A DNA stretch of 64,000 nt, taken from NCBI GenBank assembly GCA_964035015.1, contig OZ036003.1, forward strand, positions 3,711,990 to 3,775,989, in the 5' to 3' direction. Source of the DNA: Corallium rubrum (lineage: Eukaryota; Cnidaria; Anthozoa; Scleralcyonacea; Coralliidae). Shown here piece by piece: positions 43,587 to 53,499 of the stretch. Under the pieces are notes generated by a model, which was not told where the DNA came from, searched no databases, and saw only the letters and a list, made by a program, of their open reading frames with translations. The position numbers were made by a program, and so were the translations under genes. Position 1 is the stretch's first letter. Each line of letters starts with the position of its first letter.

Positions 43587-44321
43587 CATAGGCAGCCCAC
43601 TTATCGTGCGAATTTACATAAAAAAACTCAGCAGAAAAATCACAAATTAGCAAAATAAAGCGAGATATAATAAAAATTCACAACACGCGCCACCGATCAG
43701 CGAACTGACGTATAGTATAAATTACCTAAGGTTTGCAAGCCTTTTAACTATTTTCCGTGCACACACGAAATATATCTGTAGTATTTTAAAAGTAAGAATA
43801 AACTAGCTTTAAAAACAACATAATATAAACAAAGATAATTTTACTAACCTGTCTGTAACTTTTTGTCAATGTACAGTTTTAATTGTCCATAAATTAACGA
43901 AAGTTTACGGTGTTTTGTCGATATTTTCTCTGTAACTACGCTGGATGCTCGTATCCTGTTACTGGTAAACTGTTTTTAAAATAAAACTCAAACTAAAACT
44001 GTACTTTGACAAAAAAGTTAGACAGGTTAGTAAAATTATCATTGTTTATAATTATTTATGTTGTTTTTAAAGCTAGTTTCTTTCTACTTTTAAAATACTA
44101 TAGATATATTTCGTGTGTGTACGGAAAATAGTTCAAAAACTTGCCAACCTTAATAGGTAATTTATACTATACATCAGTTCGCTGATCGGTGGCGCGTGTT
44201 GCGAATTAATGTACTACAATCTACATTTCGCATTATCTTTCGCATTATATCGCTAATTTGTGATTTTTCTGCCGAGTAGTTATGTAAAATATTGTAAATT
44301 TGTACGATAAGTGGGCTGCCT
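43587..44321. mobile_element. Foldback element, 735 bp, arms ~310 bp
   Basis: Left arm 43590-43885 pairs with right arm 43990-44321, starting AGGCAGCCCACTTATCGT at each end. The inner parts CACAACACGCGCCACCGATC and CAACATAAT…GATAATTTTACTAACCTGTC also pair. A 10-bp flanking duplication TTGCTTTGAG lies at 43577-43586 and 44322-44331. That duplication contains the TGA stop of the preceding gene, so insertion left the coding end unchanged. Confidence 0.9.
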
Positions 44322-44331
44322 TTGCTTTGAG

Positions 44332-44838
44332 TTAATGGGGAACGACGATGGTTTTACTTGGACTTGGTACAATCAGAAAGAGTATCCTTTGTCTTTTAAT
44401 TTATAGCTTTTACATGTATAGCCTAATACAGTTTATTATAGATTATGAAACGCTATTAAAGTCATCAATACGTCTAAAACATTGTATCCTTCGAACCCAG
44501 ACATATAAAAAAATATATTTCCAGCCATCAAGTGAGAAAAATAAAATTACTTCCATAGGTGTACAAAAAAAATATAATCCCCCCCCCCCCCCCCCCCCAT
44601 CACTTTTCTAATGGTCCGTCCCTAAATTGTTCCATATTCTCCTTGCATGTACCAGCATTACCAACCTTTTAATCCAACATTAGAAATTAGTGATGGCCTA
44701 CTGGGTTATAAAATACCTAGAACATTGACTATCTCATCTATTCTCTCTACTCTGTCTCGTTTGTCTCTAATTCTAATTGATTCCTGTTTCAATATTGTGA
44801 CACCAGAATCATACCATTTGCAAAAATGAACTGCAATT
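44332..44838. repeat. Intergenic, with a 20-base poly(C) tract
   Basis: Uninterrupted C run at 44579-44598 in otherwise AT-rich DNA. No gene. Minus-strand frames continuing from the SET fragment decay before 44640. Confidence 0.6.
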
Positions 44839-44844
44839 TTACCT

Positions 44845-45062
44845 CGTTTTCCCAAGGGTAATTTTTTTGCCCATAATCGTACAATATTTCATTTCCTGGC
44901 TTAATATCCTTGATGGCAAAAAGACATAGAATTGGTTGTCCTTATCTGCGACAATCATTTTCATTTTGGCATTGATTTCCTTTTTATAGCCATGGTTCAC
45001 CAGCCTTCCTAGCTTTGGAGCATTCGGTTTTTCATTACTTGCATCATAGCCAGAAATCAAAC
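44845..45062 (-). pseudogene. SET-domain (lysine methyltransferase) exon, frameshifted
   Basis: Minus-strand LGRLVNHGYKKEINAKMKMI, then after a one-base shift near 44935 LCLFAIKDIKPGNEILYDYG and QKNYPWENE, ending at a donor-like GAG|GTAAAA. This matches the SET core order (GRxxNHS, then E-x-LxYDYG), closest in style to KMT5A-like enzymes. The usual NHS is NHG here. It is one exon only, with the cofactor-binding N-part and post-SET missing. Confidence 0.65.
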
Positions 45063-45255
45063 AAGTAAGTAAAGGTTACCTTTATGTGATAAATGTCATG
45101 TATATATTAAAAAATAGAAGTCAACAAAACAAGTAATGTACATATGGGAATGCTAATAGTCTGTATGGGAAAATATCAGACCTTGGTCTTTTTTGTATGA
45201 AACACACCAGACCTGTGGGTCAGTCCAGACCTGTCGGGCAAGTAGAAAAGTTACC

Positions 45256-45327
45256 TGACTACAGCTGGAATTTGAACCCGTGACCTTCGGTTTACTAGTC
45301 CGACACTACCAGCTGAGCTACACTGTC
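45256..45327 (-). repeat. tRNA-derived SINE head (tRNA-like, anticodon AGT)
   Basis: Minus strand has an A-box TAGCTCAGCTGGTAG and B-box GGTTCAAATTCC at tRNA spacing, and a loop CTAGTAA giving anticodon AGT (Thr-like). The acceptor stem is poorly paired and the anticodon stem has an A-A mismatch, so this is a SINE promoter rather than a working tRNA. The body extends to ~45180, with a repeated CAGACCTG(T) motif. Confidence 0.7.
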
Positions 45328-45427
45328 AATGCCATAGAAATTAACTTTTCTACTTGCCCAGTATGGCTTCCTTCACTCGGAGAACAACTTTTATCCTCAT
45401 TAATTACCCAAGTATCAATTTCCACAT

Positions 45428-45430
<3 letters not shown>

Positions 45431-45483
<53 letters not shown>
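45431..45483. repeat. (AT)n microsatellite
   Basis: Perfect AT dinucleotide run of ~53 bp. A shorter one lies at 45707-45729. Confidence 0.97.
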
Positions 45484-45486
<3 letters not shown>

Positions 45487-45527
45487 GTTTGAGTACTGCC
45501 TAAATTATGGAATGTAGATTTCCTAAT

Positions 45528-45560
45528 GTTTCGAGTGAAGGCCATTTGTCAGAGAGAAAT
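45528..45560 (-). ncRNA. Hammerhead-like motif, degenerate
   Basis: Minus strand CTGACAAATGGCCTTCACTC then GAAACATTAGG. It has the CTGA…GAAAC order with a short GGCC-type stem, but CUGANGA is imperfect. Same family as the motifs near 49830 and 63240. Confidence 0.3.
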
Positions 45561-46147
45561 GTGAAGAGTGTAAACAAACAAAGAGCTTATATAAGAAATA
45601 TAATCATATGTGTCCAAAGCGTTAGCCAATCAGATAAAAATGATGTGAAAGAAAATATATCTTAGCAAATTAGATCAAAATAACAATAAGAAATCATATA
45701 TCACAATATATATATATATATATATATAATTATATTAGCGTATATATTCTTAATATAAGTGTTTATACTAAAATCTTATTGACCGAGTAGGAGGTCTTTA
45801 CAGCAAAATTATCATGCCCACAGTCTTTCAGGACAGACCGCGTGAGTGATGAAGGAGTGAGATTTGAGCGAAAAGACTAAGGGCAGGATAATTTTGTTGT
45901 AAAGACTGACCAAGCGAGGTTAATAAGGTTTTTGCTATAATTGGAATATGTTTGGAGTACAAGCAGCGAAGACCAAAGTAACAGGTGACTTTCTGTAAAC
46001 AATAAAAACACTTTCAGTCACCATAAACACTGTCATATTTAATTTTTAGCAATGAATTCATTTTCTCAAAATCTGAACACTATCTTAGCTTGTCTTGCCT
46101 AATTTTTGTATCTGCGCAGCAGATATACAGATCTATTGCTATCGTGT

Positions 46148-46148
<1 letters not shown>
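45561..46148. other. No gene seen
   Basis: AT-rich sequence without recognisable coding or structured elements. Confidence 0.45.
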
Positions 46149-46178
<30 letters not shown>

Positions 46179-46181
46179 GTG
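46149..46181. repeat. (TG)n microsatellite
   Basis: GTGTGTGTGTTTGTGTGTGT and onward. Confidence 0.95.
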
Positions 46182-46835
46182 TTAACTTTTTGGTGTAACC
46201 ACTGACCTGTAGTGTGTGCTGTGGTGTAAACTCTAACCAATGCGCGACAATTAAATCGGGGACAACCGAAGCTCAGAATTTTGTGGCGTCGACGTACGAG
46301 TTGTCCGTTTGAACGATGGGAACAAGTATTCTTTAATCCCGATCTTACCGTGTTTATACAAATTCGAAGCTGGTCAAAGAGCAACACTATTTTCGAAGAA
46401 AGACAATATTGCTGATACAAATGGCAAGTATTTTTAACATGACTTATAGTAAACTTGCAAGTGTGATCTACCACAGTTTTTGTGCGTCATACAGAATGAC
46501 TGAAGAGTTTAGATTAAAGAGTTTGGGCGATTTATCGAGTCATGCAGGCGACTCAGGCCAACACAGTTGTAAACTGTAACTTTATGAATGGGACCATCAT
46601 TACTCTTCGGAAGACAAACAATTCTCTTTGGAGGAATCTTACAAGTATATACTTCACAACCGGTAGCATCGTTTTTTATTTTTAATGCAATCAAGTTTAT
46701 TAGCAGTACAGTAAACGTACTCATTGACTGCTCGCTGTATGAAGTATCTAAATAGCCGTGATCTGCCCCACGATATCTTTTTAATATCAAGGGATTGATC
46801 TTTCATCTCATTCGCTCATTTAATACATTAACTGA
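46182..46835. other. No firm gene; possible exon at 46560-46700 (minus)
   Basis: The minus strand holds a Cys-patterned stretch, NDATGCEVYTCKIPPKRIV then C and VYNCVG, that reads like extracellular protein. It lacks clear splice borders, so it is mentioned only. Confidence 0.25.
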
Positions 46836-47132
46836 GCTGGATCATAGTTAATAGAAAATATACATGGTTTGGAAGCTCAACAAAAGCCATTTTTTTATGT
46901 TTTTGTTCAGGTTTTTTAAAATTTTTGCACTTTCACGGTTTAATACTGAACATATTGTGTTTTCTGTATAATGAAGCAATCATCCAATAGCAACATTTAG
47001 GTTCAATCACTCAACCGTACGTGTTAAATATTAATAAACCTAACACAAAGGATTTATGTACCTTCATGTACCTTGTTAACCGCTTTGAAGTTTGCCAGGT
47101 TTCCAAACCATGTATATTTTCTATTAACTATG
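46836..47132. mobile_element. Inverted-repeat MITE, ~297 bp
   Basis: CATAGTTAATAGAAAATATA-CATGGTTTGGAA (46843-46875) is repeated in reverse at 47098-47130 with no mismatch over ~32 bp. The interior is AT-rich and non-coding. Confidence 0.8.
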
Positions 47133-47230
47133 GCTGAATTGATTGACGCTTCCCAAATTTGCTTCAACGGGTGTGAACAATGGTGAATAATAATATTAAA
47201 TTGTGAAAGCAAATTCGGGAGTGTCTTTTA

Positions 47231-47349
47231 GGGCCTGTTTACAAGGAGGTAGGGTTATCCTAGCACCCAGGTTACCCTAGCATCCTTATAAACACAACAA
47301 ACAAAAAAACAAGCAATGTGCAAGGGTAACCCGGGTTGTAAACAGGCCC
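47231..47349. mobile_element. PIF/Harbinger-type MITE, 119 bp
   Basis: Inverted ends GGGCCTGTTTACAA / TTGTAAACAGGCCC with TTA duplications at 47228-47230 and 47350-47352. The inner part carries a second inverted pair AGGGTTA / TAACCC. Confidence 0.85.
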
Positions 47350-47352
47350 TTA

Positions 47353-47705
47353 GGCTAATTTTGGCGCAGATACATGTACGCATAGCGTACCTTTTGTTTA
47401 ATTTTTTTTTTCCAATTTTTGTAATAACCGGTCCTTTACTGGTTTGTAAAACTGTTCAAAAACCAATCAAATTCCAGAAAAGTTGTGTTAAAACCGGTCT
47501 TTGTGTTCATTAATAACTGAACCCGTGGCTTTTATCTTGTATAAACACTCATTAGACTTTTTTTGGTTTTTAGCAGGTTTTTAAGTTGTACTTGAAATAA
47601 ATATCGAGGAGTAATGTAAAAACAGTGTCTATTATTATTTAGCCCCAGATAATAACCAACTAAAAACAAAAAAAAATATGATCAGGTGAGTTTTTATATA
47701 ACAAT
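47353..47705. other. No gene seen
   Basis: AT-rich, with a short plus-strand frame at 47316-47513 overlapping the MITE. Not considered coding. Confidence 0.4.
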
Positions 47706-47795
47706 TATCCCCGAGCCGGGCGACGGGCCGAAGGCCTGGAGCCCGGTGAGGGTGCTGTCCATTTTGCACGCGTGGAGTCCATTTTACACGCGTGT
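47706..47795 (-). repeat. GC-rich hairpin repeat, copy 2
   Basis: CCCCGAGCCGGGCGACGGGC then CGAAGGCCTGGAGCCCGGTG, followed by two ACGCGTG boxes. Reverse orientation of 22205-22280. Confidence 0.75.
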
Positions 47796-47829
47796 AGAAA
47801 AAGCGAGGGAGCCGAAATCTGGGAAATAG

Positions 47830-49740
47830 TTTATTTATTTATTTATATATATATATGTTTGGTACGGTGTCACGCGGTAAGAATAGTTGGACACTGGTGA
47901 CTAGCGACAAGAAAACTAAAAATCTGTCAGTATTTTGCTTTCGTTTAACGAAATGGAGCCTGCTCTACTTAAATAATAAAAGAGAACAACGAAGAAAAGG
48001 ATACAAACAGCCGGTTTAATATATGTTGAAGCGAAACCAGAGGTCCTGAAGAAACCAAACGCCGTATGGCAAACAAAACCTCGAGCTGGATTGCAGTGTT
48101 TGTGGTCACTCAGTCGTCTCAAAGTCATTCAAGTTTATAACGGTAGGGGATTTGAATTTTGTCCTTATGTCCTAAAACAATATACATGCAGCTTCACGTT
48201 TTCGTGCTCTCCCTTTGCTCGTCCAAATTAACCATCAGTCAGCTTACCTAAAACTAACTTAAAACACTATCTTAGGCTTATATCACGCTTATATTAACCG
48301 TGGTGGACGTGGGCTTTGTCGGTTTTCTTGGCTGCGATTCCAAATTTTCGTTTAAATGTCTGCTTAATACTTCTTTCTGGAATCCGATTCTATTGAATTG
48401 TTTTTATCTCAGACTCTATTATAAATGTAATTTTTGAGCTGTCAACTTTTAATTCTGCCTTTGCAAAATGTACATGCATAGAGAAGCCATTTGAAGGCTT
48501 GCTAGAAATAATCCCTTTTGAAAACTCCTAAAAACAATATATTTTTTACAACCAGAATTTAATAATGAAATCTAAGTTTTGCTTTGATATGTTCAACTTT
48601 CTTTAAATGATTTAAATCAGTTTTGTCATCGTATTGACCTATCCATAAATTGTATAATTTAATATCCCAAGGATTTAATATCATTTGTTTTTATATTTGT
48701 TTGTTTTTATATTGGCTGTATAATCAGGAGTGCTTTTTTTAATCAGGGGGTGGGTGGGTGGGGGGTGTTTCAAAAAAGCCTGTAAAAGTGGGCGAGGGGT
48801 TGTTGCATTCATGTATTTCTAGTATAATTTCAATAATACTTACCACAAACATTTTCCTTGAAAGTTGAAGAAGTATCGACAGATCATTGGGTTGTTGTCA
48901 TCCTGCTCTTCTCTAATGCGTACCTCTTCTTCCGATATCAGTCCCCCCCCCCCCCATATTCCAAAAGGGACTGTCCTTTTTCCAAATATGTGGTTGACAA
49001 AACTTCTCTTCCTGAAACAAAACATTTTAGCTTAGATTCTGAAGATACTGTGCTGCTCTTTTTATATATTAAATCTTTTAGAATGCTTTTCTACTCTTAC
49101 AAAGAGCTTTTGCTCGAAAGGTTATTGATTTATCACTAAATGAATTTTCTACTATAAACAGAAAAGATTATTATTTGTCATTTATTTTTTGTTGTAGCTA
49201 TTTGCCATGCCTTGCTTTTTTGTCGTATATGAACAATCTAGTTGGTTACCATGCCGTACTGGATTTCAAGATCTGATCACAACATTGCAAAAATCTTTCA
49301 CATATTTTTACTGTGGCCGTTAAGAATGCTTCGATTCATCTTTGATTCAATGGCCGGGATTTTTATGTGCTGTTCTTAGACGTAAGTCGGTTGGAAACGT
49401 TAAATCTACAATGTGTCAAATCAAATACACATTACTCATTAGGTTCGATAGAATTCGACATCTGTTTCAAACGTGAATTTATGATTTGTCGAAAGCAATA
49501 CTTTCCAGAAAGCGTTTAAATTTCCCGCGTTATGGAAGTCGTCATGGCTTTTACGATCGCATCTAGTCTCATATACTTAATATACGTTAGTCTGATCGAG
49601 AGAAATTGTTCGTCCACTGTGATTGCGCGAAAAACATGCATTTAAGAGCCTTGTAGTATAACTAGAAAAACCTCATCAGAGTTGGATGTTTACACTGCTC
49701 TTGCTTACTCAAATAAAAGTAGCATGCTGCGTAGGCAGTG
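47830..49740. other. No gene recognised; C tract at 48943-48954
   Basis: AT-rich with a 12-base C run and a G-rich tract near 48747. The several 60-90-codon open frames show no domain. Nothing recognised. Confidence 0.45.
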
Positions 49741-49750
49741 TAGAAACCAC

Positions 49751-49913
49751 AATCGAAATATAGTAAGGTTAGATATACTGCCGAAACAGAGAACGTAGGA
49801 GTCTAACGTTTCGAGCGAAGGCCCTTTTTCTCTGACTAAGGGCCTTTGCTCGAAACGTTAGACTCCTACGTTCTCTGTTTCGGCAGTATATCTAACCTTA
49901 CTATATTTCGATT
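49751..49913. mobile_element. Near-perfect palindromic foldback element, 163 bp
   Basis: AATCGAAATATAGTAAGGTT … AAGGCCCTT pairs with its reverse complement over ~76 bp per arm, around a ~10-bp centre (TTTCTCTGAC). The centre side holds CTCGAAACGTTAG in both orientations. A related, more diverged copy lies at 63203-63362. Confidence 0.92.
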
Positions 49914-49956
49914 CTTGCTTACTCATCCTATCAATTAACTCGTCAGACATACCTTT

Positions 49957-50066
49957 CACTGGCAGAATCCGGACATCGAAACTGTCCTGGTCCACTTTCT
50001 TTTCATAAAATTGTTTTGCCTTGTCCTCTTCTGTCTGCCTTCCTTTTCTTCTTCTTGTCGCCATAA
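49957..50066 (-). CDS. Possible first exon, MATRRRKGRQTEEDK…
   Basis: ATG at 50066, ~37 charged codons (KAKQFYEKKVDQDSFDVRIL), ending at a strong donor-like AAAG|GTATGT near 49957. Without the next exon the gene is unidentified. The palindromic element lies within the presumed intron. Confidence 0.3.
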
Positions 50067-50321
50067 TGCTGTCCTTCTCCGTTGATGTCCAAATCTCGAA
50101 TGACAACTGATGCGGGCAAACGCCACTCTTGACAGCGTTATAGGATATCACACCTGACAAGTGACAGTTTTCGTCCTATTTGCATACGATATTTGCATGT
50201 CCCGGTTTGCTAAGCAACAAGCCGACGACTTATCGATTAGTGTTAGAAATAGAAAAAGCACTTTGCAGACAGAAATTATATATTCTATGGGACCTTGGTA
50301 TGTCACTTCACGAAGAATGGG

Positions 50322-50372
50322 TGGTTAAATACTGACGTTTTAAACAGAGCCTTTCATCAGAGTAAAACGTAG
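50322..50372 (-). ncRNA. Hammerhead-like motif next to paired palindromes
   Basis: Minus strand CTCTGATGAAAGGCTCTGTT then TAAAACGTCAGTATTTAACC. It has the CUGAUGA box, a short stem, and AAAAC in place of GAAAC. Typical of degenerate Penelope-type hammerheads. Confidence 0.35.
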
Positions 50373-50510
50373 ATTGCTGCGTAGGCAATAAAGCACTGTC
50401 TACGCAGCAATCTATGTTTTACTATTCTCGGCAGTTTAGTACTTTTTCGTTTTTGCTCGGTCTAAAACAGACAGAGCAAAAACGAAAAAGTACTAAACTA
50501 CCGAGAATAG
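50362..50510. repeat. Two adjacent perfect hairpins
   Basis: Hairpin 1: GTAAAACGTAGATTGCTGCG (50362-) with its partner ending 50422, 23-bp arms. Hairpin 2: CTATTCTCGGCAGTTTAGTA (50422-50458) with 50474-50510, 37-bp arms, one mismatch, 15-bp loop. The two hairpins share the boundary base. Confidence 0.92.
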
Positions 50511-50540
50511 TTTTGGTAACGAAAAACTGTTACTTACAAA

Positions 50541-52625
50541 CTTGCCACACCCTGTTCTTTTGTTTTTCGTCGGTTTTTAACTTCTCCGTAATAACCTCCA
50601 ATTTAAAAGCAGGCGGTGGTATTTGATTTCTCCCGGGGAAATGCGGGGTTGAAGGTTATTACGGAAAAATAATAACCTAGTACCAGGTTATTACGCAAAA
50701 ATAATAACCTGAGATAACTTTACGTTAAAAATTAGCATAATTAACAAAACGCATTTAAATTAAGTATCTCAAACAAAATCACCCGCCCAAGCATACACAA
50801 AACTTCAATCAAATACATACAACTATTCTACGCACAAAGTAAAAATCAAGTTTGTCACGACAGGTTGAAGTTAATAGTAATATTATGAGGAGCTCTTTTC
50901 TTATCTGTTTTTTTGGTACTCATATTTTCATGCAACTTCGTTTCCTCCTCTTTAACAGATTCTTCAGGTTTGTTCTGCTTTACTTGAACTGCCATCTTTT
51001 TTGACGGTGTTGAATTTCCATACAATATGGAAAAAACGCTCTCCTCAAGTTCTTTGCTTGTTCTTTTGTATGCTCGTACAGCCAAACTTCGGTGTCCTTC
51101 AATAAAAGACGAAGTATAAGTCTTAAAAATTTCCAAAATATTAATCAGCATCCGAATGATTCGTCAAAACTGACTAACCTGGGTTTTTTTCACATATTAG
51201 TTGTTCGTCAACTTTTGCGTCGTATAATCTTGTTGCCGCTGTAGCCCGTAAACTGTGGTTTGTTTTAAAACCAGTAATTCCTCCAGCGTCACAAACTCGC
51301 TTTACCGTACTTGATAACTTATTATGGCCCAACAGAACTCCAGAATACCAACAGTCAAGCTTGGGTTTTTTCAACGGGGTGAGGTAGAACGCATCGCTAT
51401 TTCTTTCTTTTGGACTATAACGAGAAAATTCATACATTACACATTGACAAGCGGTCTTAATTACATCAAAACGATAAAAAACTGTATAGTACAATCAAAC
51501 AAAACAAGCTCTTACCAAAGGATACAATATTTTTCGTATAAACGCACTATGCATCTCGTCGAATCAGTATGTTCATATGCCCGAGTAACTTTCGGTTTAG
51601 TTTTTCTTTCTTTAAGCCCACCAGAGTTGGTTTTACTAACATCCTCGCTGTATTCAAGATATTTCTTGCCCTGGTCATCGTACTTCAAAGCAATTTGCGA
51701 ACTTGTCCAACGAAGACGCCGATGTTCTTTCCCTCCTCGTAACGCAAAGTGAAGTCCCAACAAATAGATTAACGTCTCTACCAACTGTTGGCCATTTCCG
51801 TCTCCTAGAATATTCTTCGACCATAACTGATCCTCTTCACCAACCGTAATTATTTCAGCTCTTTTTCTGTGAACCCCAATACCAGCCGCCGAACACTCTT
51901 TCACGACTGTATCCAAAGATGTGCGTAATTTGCTGAAGAAATCATCGTTAAAGAATCGAAAATTTTGGCCACATTGACTTTTTAGATAGCGTTGAATGGC
52001 ACAAACCAAGCCATGCAGTGAATTCGCAGGATATTCGGTGCCATCCTGCTTTTTAACTTCAAAAACAAAGTATGATATGGAATCATTGAGCTGCGCTGCC
52101 GACATATATTGTAGAGGCATCGGAAAGCAGCGAATAGAATTGTCACTTTGTGCCATCTTCGCTCTATTTGCACGCCACGCTTCGAATGCTCTTACCGCCC
52201 ATTCGTCTTTGTAATGGGTAGCTAAAGGAACAGACTGCCGAACTCGCTCCTTAATCTCAACATCGTCTAACGAACGATCAAATCTCTCCTCCAGATCAAC
52301 ACCGTCGCCCGATATAACATCACTTTCTCCTATATCAGTCGAAATGAACGAATTCTGAGTGATATAAATCTCGTCGTCACTCTCGTCCATCACGGTTCCT
52401 TGCTATTCAAACAACACCTGCGAAGCACGATCAAGTTTTGATGCACGCCTATTTTGTGTGAATTCATTCATGCACACAACAGTTAAAAATAATTGATTTC
52501 AAAATCGTAATAACACAATTGAATTTTCAAATCCCTAATTGCTCTTTTTCAAAAACAAACTATGTATTAGCTTGAATTTCTAATGTAGAAACCTCCGAAA
52601 AACAAAAGAATAGGGTGTGGCAAGT
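50541..52625. mobile_element. Crypton-like unit bounded by ~32-bp inverted repeats
   Basis: CTTGCCACACCCTGTTCTTT-TGTTTTTCG at 50541-50569 is repeated inverted at 52597-52625 with one mismatch (G/A). A tyrosine recombinase gene lies between. Whether these repeats are true element ends is uncertain, since Cryptons are not usually described with terminal inverted repeats. Noncoding parts 50573-50854 contain repeated GGTTATTACG / AATAACCT motifs. Confidence 0.6.
50855..52393 (-). CDS. Crypton-type tyrosine recombinase, 451 aa, three exons
   Basis: Exons 52393-51516, 51414-51179 and 51096-50855 (878+236+242 = 1356 nt) have GT/AG borders (TTTG|GTAAGA, CCAG|GTTAGT; acceptors TTATAG, TTGAAG) and join in frame. 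The N-terminal core-binding part is KDEWAVRAFEAWRANRAK and SLHGLVCAIQRYLKSQ. Catalytic motifs: R in ALRGGKEHRRLRW, H-x-x-R in NHSLRATAATRLY, GHRS then Y in GHRSLAVRAYKRTS, giving the R-H-R-(H)-Y set. The domain matches DUF3504/Crypton recombinases, which cut and rejoin DNA by a covalent Tyr link. A basic tail follows. No stops: either a recent Crypton or a host-adopted copy. Confidence 0.87.
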
Positions 52626-52633
52626 ATATAAAC

Positions 52634-52738
52634 AAGTTAAAGCCCTCGGGAGTCGGTTTTTATTTAACTGTAAAGACCTCACGCTTCGCGCTCGGTCTTC
52701 ACAGTTAAATAAAAACCTCTCCCTCGTGCTTTAACCTT
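52634..52738. repeat. Imperfect palindrome next to the Crypton unit
   Basis: GTTAAAGCCCTCGGGAG and GGTTTTTATTTAACTGTAAA-GACC pair with GGTCTTCACAGTTAAATAAA-AACC and CTCCCTCGTGCTTTAAC. Arms are ~45 bp, centre CTCACGCTTCGCGCTC. Confidence 0.88.
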
Positions 52739-52769
52739 CATTTAACCAATTTTTCGTTTTTGTCATCCA

Positions 52770-53490
52770 ACACCTTTGTTGAACCGATTAATAAGGGTTT
52801 TTTCCTTGATATTGAGATCAAGCTCCGAATTAATAAGTAATGCTTTTCGACAATTTTTGGTCATACCTGGCAACCATTTAGCCATTTTGAAAGGTCGCGT
52901 AGATGGTGATGGTCCATTGAACCTATCAGCGTCACTGACCGAATTGCCGAAAATAGATGACTCAAGTCTGTTTCTATTCTATTTTAATAGAAAACGATTG
53001 TTGTTGTTTTTTCTGAAACCTATTCAAAACCGGCCGGAAGATATTTATAATTTCAGTTTCTTAACTATTTCATTGCTACAGTCGACTTTTATTATTTTAC
53101 TCTGGCTAACGTCAGATGATTTTACTTGTCAAAAAGAGAAATATAGCAGTGAAAAAGTTATGTCCATCTTAGTGGGAGAAAATAAAGCGAAAACATACGA
53201 TTTTCTGAGCCAATTAACGTCTTAAGTCAGAAACCCGCTTTACCACCAAGCGGGGGTTTCTAATTAACCTGAACTATGCTAGCGATTTACTGCCGCCAAG
53301 CGGGATTTTTCCGGGGGTCTTGATGCTGTAGTTCGTTATTATTCTTTTTGAATTTTGGTGGCTTTTACAAAAGCCGTTTTGGTCTCTTAATGTGGATTGT
53401 GGTTGACTTATAAAAATCCTATCGCTATTCGGCGCGAACGAATTTTATTTTGGTCGTGCGATATGGTGGCTGGTCAACTTTTTTTTTTCA
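52770..53490 (+). repeat. Dispersed repeat containing the satellite core, copy 1
   Basis: At 53078-53140 it reads CAGTCGACTTTTATTATTTT then ACTCTGGCTAACGTCAGATG-ATTTTACTTG, which is the satellite core TATTTTATTCTGGCTAACG-CCAGACGATTTTA with few changes. Downstream modules are CAAGCGGGATTTTT and GAATTTTGGTGGCTTTTAC. No domain in its open frames. Confidence 0.8.
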
Positions 53491-53499
53491 GCGCTACGA

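Noticed and set aside
45256..45327. Functional tRNA-Thr(AGT) gene
   Set aside because: A and B boxes are good, but the acceptor stem and one anticodon-stem pair fail; a SINE head fits better.
46509..46790. Possible cysteine-rich secreted protein exon (minus)
   Set aside because: The Cys pattern is suggestive, but there is no start, signal peptide or clear splice site; kept only as a note.
49858..49956. Extension of the 50066 exon into the palindromic element
   Set aside because: A donor-like GTATGT precedes it and the added residues are encoded by the foldback.
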